Origin: an uncultured Acidimicrobiales bacterium
Lineage (GTDB): Bacteria > Actinomycetota > Acidimicrobiia > Acidimicrobiales > SZUA-35
Reading direction: 5' to 3'
Assembly: GCA_938008925.1 (NCBI GenBank)
Contig: CALLIQ010000757.1
Span: 1-7,415, forward strand
Length of the DNA: 7,415 bases
Shown here: positions 5,029 through 7,415 of the stretch, piece after piece
How the letters are laid out: each line of letters begins with the position of its first letter
Position numbering within the stretch: position 1 is the first letter of the stretch
Program-made: the position numbers and the translations under genes
Notes under the pieces: generated by a model
Told to the model about the DNA's origin: nothing
The model's input: only the letters and a program-made list of their open reading frames with translations
Databases searched by the model: none

Positions 5029-6198
5029 TCAACTCGACAGCGACCAGGCTTCGCGCCATCCGAGCTTGCGGTCGGTGTGGATGATCGAGCGGACGTAGAT
5101 CCGCTCGGCCAAGAGCAGCACGGCGAGTGCCGTGAGCGCCGTGAGGACCATGGCGCCGACCACCTCCCACCAGAGTGCGTCGCCCGACGCGATCCGGCCG
5201 GGCATGGCGAACGGAGCGGTGATCGGTAGCCAGCTCACGATCCGTGCTGCGAGGCTGTCGGGCTCGGCTGCGGTGAACACCGCACCGAAGTAGCTCAACA
5301 TCAACACGACGCTGACGGGAGCGAGCGTTGATTGTGCGTCCTCTTGGCGAGGAGCCAGCGAGGCGCCTGCTGCGAACACTGCGCCGTAGAGCAGGTAACC
5401 GAGGATGAACCACACCAGTCCGGCGATGATCAGGGTCGCGCTGATCGCCGGCAGGGCGGAGGAGCCGAACAGTGCCGCCGCGCCGAGCGCCGAACCGGCG
5501 AGAGCGACGACCTGGATCAGCCCGAGGAGCCCGATGCCGAGCACCTTTCCGGCGAGGAGGTAGCGGGCCTTGATCGACGAGAGGACCAGTTCGACGACCC
5601 TCGTCGACTTCTCCTCGAAGACCCCCATCATGATGTAGGCACCGGCGACCTGAATCGAGATGAACAACAGGATCACGCTGGCGAACGCCACGGCGTTGCG
5701 CGCTTCGCGGTCATCCTGCGGTTCGAGCTCGACGATCGCGAGCGGTTCGGCGGATGCGAACGCTCCTTGGATCGCTCGGTCATCCAGCCCTGCGTCAGCG
5801 AGGCCGGTCACGAGATCGGCCTGTTGCCACGCAGGGGTGACGAGGGCGACGACCGAGCTGTCGACTTCCTTCATCACGATCGTGTCGTCGACGATCGCGC
5901 CATCGATGTCGCCGTTGAGGATCGCCTCCTCGGCGGCCGATCGGTCATCGAACCGACTCGTCTCGACCTCTGTGTCGTCGAGCTCTGCGATGGCCTCGAG
6001 CGCCTCGACCGCCGACTGGGGCTGATCGCCGACGAGGCCGATGCGGGTCGGGTCATCATCGCCGAGCAGACGGCCGAGTCCGAAGACGGCGAAGATGAGC
6101 AGGACGGTGGCAGCGAGCCCGACGAGGAACGGGCGGGAGAAGACGCGAGAACGGATCTCGCGCCTGGCGATGATGGAGGTGGCTTGCCACGGGCTCAT
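5029..6198 (-). CDS. ABC-2 type transporter permease (NatB-like)
   Basis: The 389-residue membrane subunit belongs to the ABC-2/NatB-like exporter family. A short cytoplasmic N-terminus with the family-typical ARREIRSRVFSRPF (residues 11-24) leads into TM1 (about 24-43). An extracytoplasmic domain of roughly 125 residues follows, then TM2 (168-192), the conserved cytoplasmic FEEKSTRVVELVLSSIKAR (194-212), and TM3-TM6 (about 217-242, 252-280, 292-310, 344-366). The layout matches NatB of the Bacillus NatAB sodium exporter and many uncharacterised drug or peptide exporters, so the substrate is not known. Its ATG overlaps the ATPase stop as ATGA, implying translational coupling and equal stoichiometry. 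The stop lies 2 bp from the sigma factor stop on the other strand. Confidence 0.9.
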   Translation of the reverse strand: MSPWQATSIIARREIRSRVFSRPFLVGLAATVLLIFAVFGLGRLLGDDDPTRIGLVGDQPQSAVEALEAIAELDDTEVETSRFDDRSAAEEAILNGDIDGAIVDDTIVMKEVDSSVVALVTPAWQQADLVTGLADAGLDDRAIQGAFASAEPLAIVELEPQDDREARNAVAFASVILLFISIQVAGAYIMMGVFEEKSTRVVELVLSSIKARYLLAGKVLGIGLLGLIQVVALAGSALGAAALFGSSALPAISATLIIAGLVWFILGYLLYGAVFAAGASLAPRQEDAQSTLAPVSVVLMLSYFGAVFTAAEPDSLAARIVSWLPITAPFAMPGRIASGDALWWEVVGAMVLTALTALAVLLLAERIYVRSIIHTDRKLGWREAWSLSS

Positions 6199-7145
6199 CG
6201 GGCCACCACCTCGTCGCCTGTTCCTTCGAGTCCAGTCGTTGCATCCAGGCCGGCGATGGCGGCGAAGGCCGATTGCAGGGATGGCAGGTCGTAGTCGAAC
6301 CGCGTGATCGACCCCGCCGCACTCGCTCGATCGAGCAGAGCGGCGAGTTGGTCGTCGGAAGTGATCGACACCGACGCACTCTTCGTGTTCGTGGCGACGA
6401 TGTGCGACGGGTCGACCGCTTCAGCGAGCGCATCGGACAGCGGCATGATCGGGCGGTCGACCTCGATGGTCAGGTGTCGCGTGCCGCTCGCTCCCCGCAC
6501 GTCAGCGACGCTGCCGGCTGCCTTGATCTCGCCGTTGACGATGATGACGAGCTCGTCACAGATGCGTTCGACGAGGTCGAGCTGGTGCGAGCTGAACAGC
6601 GCGCCGGCTCCCTCCCGGACCCGGTCGACGAGAGCGTCTTGCAAGGTGCTCACGGCGACGGGGTCGAGCCCGTTGAAGGGTTCGTCGAGCACGAGCAGCT
6701 CCGGATCGTTGACGAGCGATGCGGCGAGCTGGACCCGCTGCTGGTTGCCGTGGCTGAGCTTCTCGAGCGGATCGTCGAGGCGGTCGCCGAGGTCGAGCGA
6801 TTCGAGCAGCGTCGCCGCGCGGGAGAGCGCTGTCTTGCGGTCGGTCTGCTTGAGTTCGGCGAAGAAGGCGATCTGGTCGCGGATCTTCATCTTCGGATAG
6901 AGGCCGCGTTGCTCGGGCATGTAGCCGAACCGGTCGAGATGGGCGGTGGTCACGGCCTCCCCATCCCAGGTGATCTCGCCCTCATCGGGTTCGACCAGGC
7001 CGAAGATCGAGCGCATCGTGGTCGACTTGCCCGCCCCGTTTGGGCCGACGAAACCGATGATGCGGCCGCGGGGAACGGTGAACGACACGTCGCTGACAGC
7101 CGTGATGTCGCCGTAGCGCTTCACGAGGTTGGTGATCGAGAGCAT
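6195..7145 (-). CDS. ABC transporter ATP-binding protein (NatA-like)
   Basis: The 316-residue ATPase carries all the expected motifs: Walker A GPNGAGKST (34-42), Q-loop YMPEQRG (75-81), signature LSHGNQQR (130-137), Walker B LLVLDEP (150-156) with D-loop NGLD, and the switch histidine in SSHQ (His187). A C-terminal extension of about 110 residues resembles the DUF4162-type tail of NatA/exporter ATPases. It would power the permease encoded immediately downstream. The open frame runs upstream to 7352, but the extra 69 residues are Pro/Arg-rich, overlap a divergent gene and lack homology; MLSITNLVKRYGD is the normal family start. An in-frame GTG at 7163 (adding VSNTDP) is a fair alternative, as neither has a clear ribosome binding site. 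Confidence 0.92.
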   Translation of the reverse strand: MLSITNLVKRYGDITAVSDVSFTVPRGRIIGFVGPNGAGKSTTMRSIFGLVEPDEGEITWDGEAVTTAHLDRFGYMPEQRGLYPKMKIRDQIAFFAELKQTDRKTALSRAATLLESLDLGDRLDDPLEKLSHGNQQRVQLAASLVNDPELLVLDEPFNGLDPVAVSTLQDALVDRVREGAGALFSSHQLDLVERICDELVIIVNGEIKAAGSVADVRGASGTRHLTIEVDRPIMPLSDALAEAVDPSHIVATNTKSASVSITSDDQLAALLDRASAAGSITRFDYDLPSLQSAFAAIAGLDATTGLEGTGDEVVAR

Positions 7146-7216
7146 TGGGTCAGTGTTGCTCACGTGGAGCGTGGCCGGATCGGGCGGCGGTGTGAACGTG
7201 CTTCCCTCTCTCGGTT

Positions 7217-7257
7217 GACCCTCGGCTCCGCCTTGCGGCGGATCCCTCGGAGCGGTC
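7217..7257. repeat. Imperfect dyad between the divergent ABC and membrane-protein genes
   Basis: GACC (7217-7220) and GCTCCG (7225-7230) pair with CGGAGC (7248-7253) and GGTC (7254-7257), with a 4-nt bulge on the left. A competing inner hairpin, TCCGCC (7227-7232) with GGCGGA (7237-7242), has a 4-nt loop. It lies in the 131-bp divergent gap and covers the expected -35 region of the rightward gene. It could be an operator for either gene or a chance GC-rich structure. Confidence 0.3.
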
Positions 7258-7264
7258 GGGAAAC

Positions 7265-7270
7265 TAGGTT
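7265..7270 (+). promoter_or_regulatory. Possible -10 element of a leaderless promoter
   Basis: TAGGTT fits TANNNT and lies at -12 to -7 relative to the A of the ATG at 7277, the same geometry as before the transporter gene at 200. No conventional Shine-Dalgarno precedes the ATG (GGCGAG abuts it). The -35 region is not recognisable. Confidence 0.35.
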
Positions 7271-7276
7271 GGCGAG

Positions 7277-7415
7277 ATGTCCTTGGCCGACGAGTCGCGA
7301 ACGATGAACGAATCGGTGGTGGACAAGGCGGCGCGAACGTTGTTCGTGCCAAAGCGCTCGACCTTCATCCTCGAGGTCGTCGGCGTCCTCGCTGGGATCG
7401 TGCTCGCATGGGTGG
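7277..7415 (+). CDS. Partial unidentified membrane protein (5' end only)
   Basis: The window edge cuts this frame after 46 codons. It begins MSLADESRTMNESVVDKAAR, a polar, probably cytoplasmic stretch, followed by LFVPKRSTFILEVVGVLAG and IVLAWV, a positively charged boundary leading into a transmembrane helix. I do not recognise the family from this piece. The start at 7277 is supported by a -10-like element at leaderless spacing; an in-frame ATG at 7304 is the alternative. It diverges from the ABC ATPase gene across a 131-bp gap, so shared regulation is possible but not shown. Confidence 0.55.
   Translation, partial: MSLADESRTMNESVVDKAARTLFVPKRSTFILEVVGVLAGIVLAWV

Noticed and set aside
5332..6294. 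320-codon plus-strand frame antisense to the ABC permease
   Set aside because: Its composition is Asp/Glu/Arg-rich low complexity, while the minus strand encodes clear permease helices and the NatB-type motif.
6273..7307. 344-codon plus-strand frame antisense to the ABC ATPase
   Set aside because: The opposite strand carries every ABC ATPase motif; this frame is a mirror of its codon bias.

Overview
The window is high-GC, densely packed bacterial DNA. Its codons are rich in TCG, GTC and GAC. It carries an ECF42-type sigma factor next to a DGPF/YCII protein, and two genes look leaderless. Together these suggest an actinobacterium, possibly Acidimicrobiia (Ilumatobacter-like). The phylum is a reasonable inference; the class is a guess from style only. 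I see no rRNA, tRNA, CRISPR array, insertion sequence or phage gene.

Layout. Positions 1-199 hold no convincing gene: there is a 9-bp perfect hairpin (32-54) and a -10-like element just before the first gene. A DMT/EamA-family membrane transporter (200-1114, +) converges on an amidohydrolase of the D-aminoacylase-like COG3653 group (1123-2868, -), with 8 bp between the stop codons. The 204-bp gap 2869-3072 is less GC-rich and appears to be a divergent regulatory region. It contains a good ECF42-type promoter reading rightward (-35 TGTCGA, 16-nt spacer, -10 CGTC), with twin TTCGAA sites just upstream.

Downstream of that promoter lies an apparent operon. First comes a 35-residue micropeptide gene built of three perfect 21-bp repeats with a strong ribosome binding site (3073-3180). 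Next is a leader with 15-nt repeats, then a YCII/DGPF-domain protein (3266-3625), then an ECF42 sigma factor with a long C-terminal helical domain (3635-5026). The sigma factor has an unusually long linker between regions 2 and 4, made partly of 15-bp tandem repeats. Known ECF42 systems link the sigma factor to DGPF genes whose promoters it activates, so this module is probably autoregulated. The micropeptide and the repeat-expanded linker are the parts I do not recognise from described ECF42 loci.

On the minus strand, converging on the sigma gene with a 2-bp gap, lies a NatA/NatB-like ABC exporter pair: ATPase (6195-7145) then permease (5029-6198), coupled by an ATGA overlap. A 131-bp divergent gap containing an imperfect dyad separates the ATPase from the start of an unidentified membrane protein (7277 to the window edge, +), which is cut off by the end of the window.
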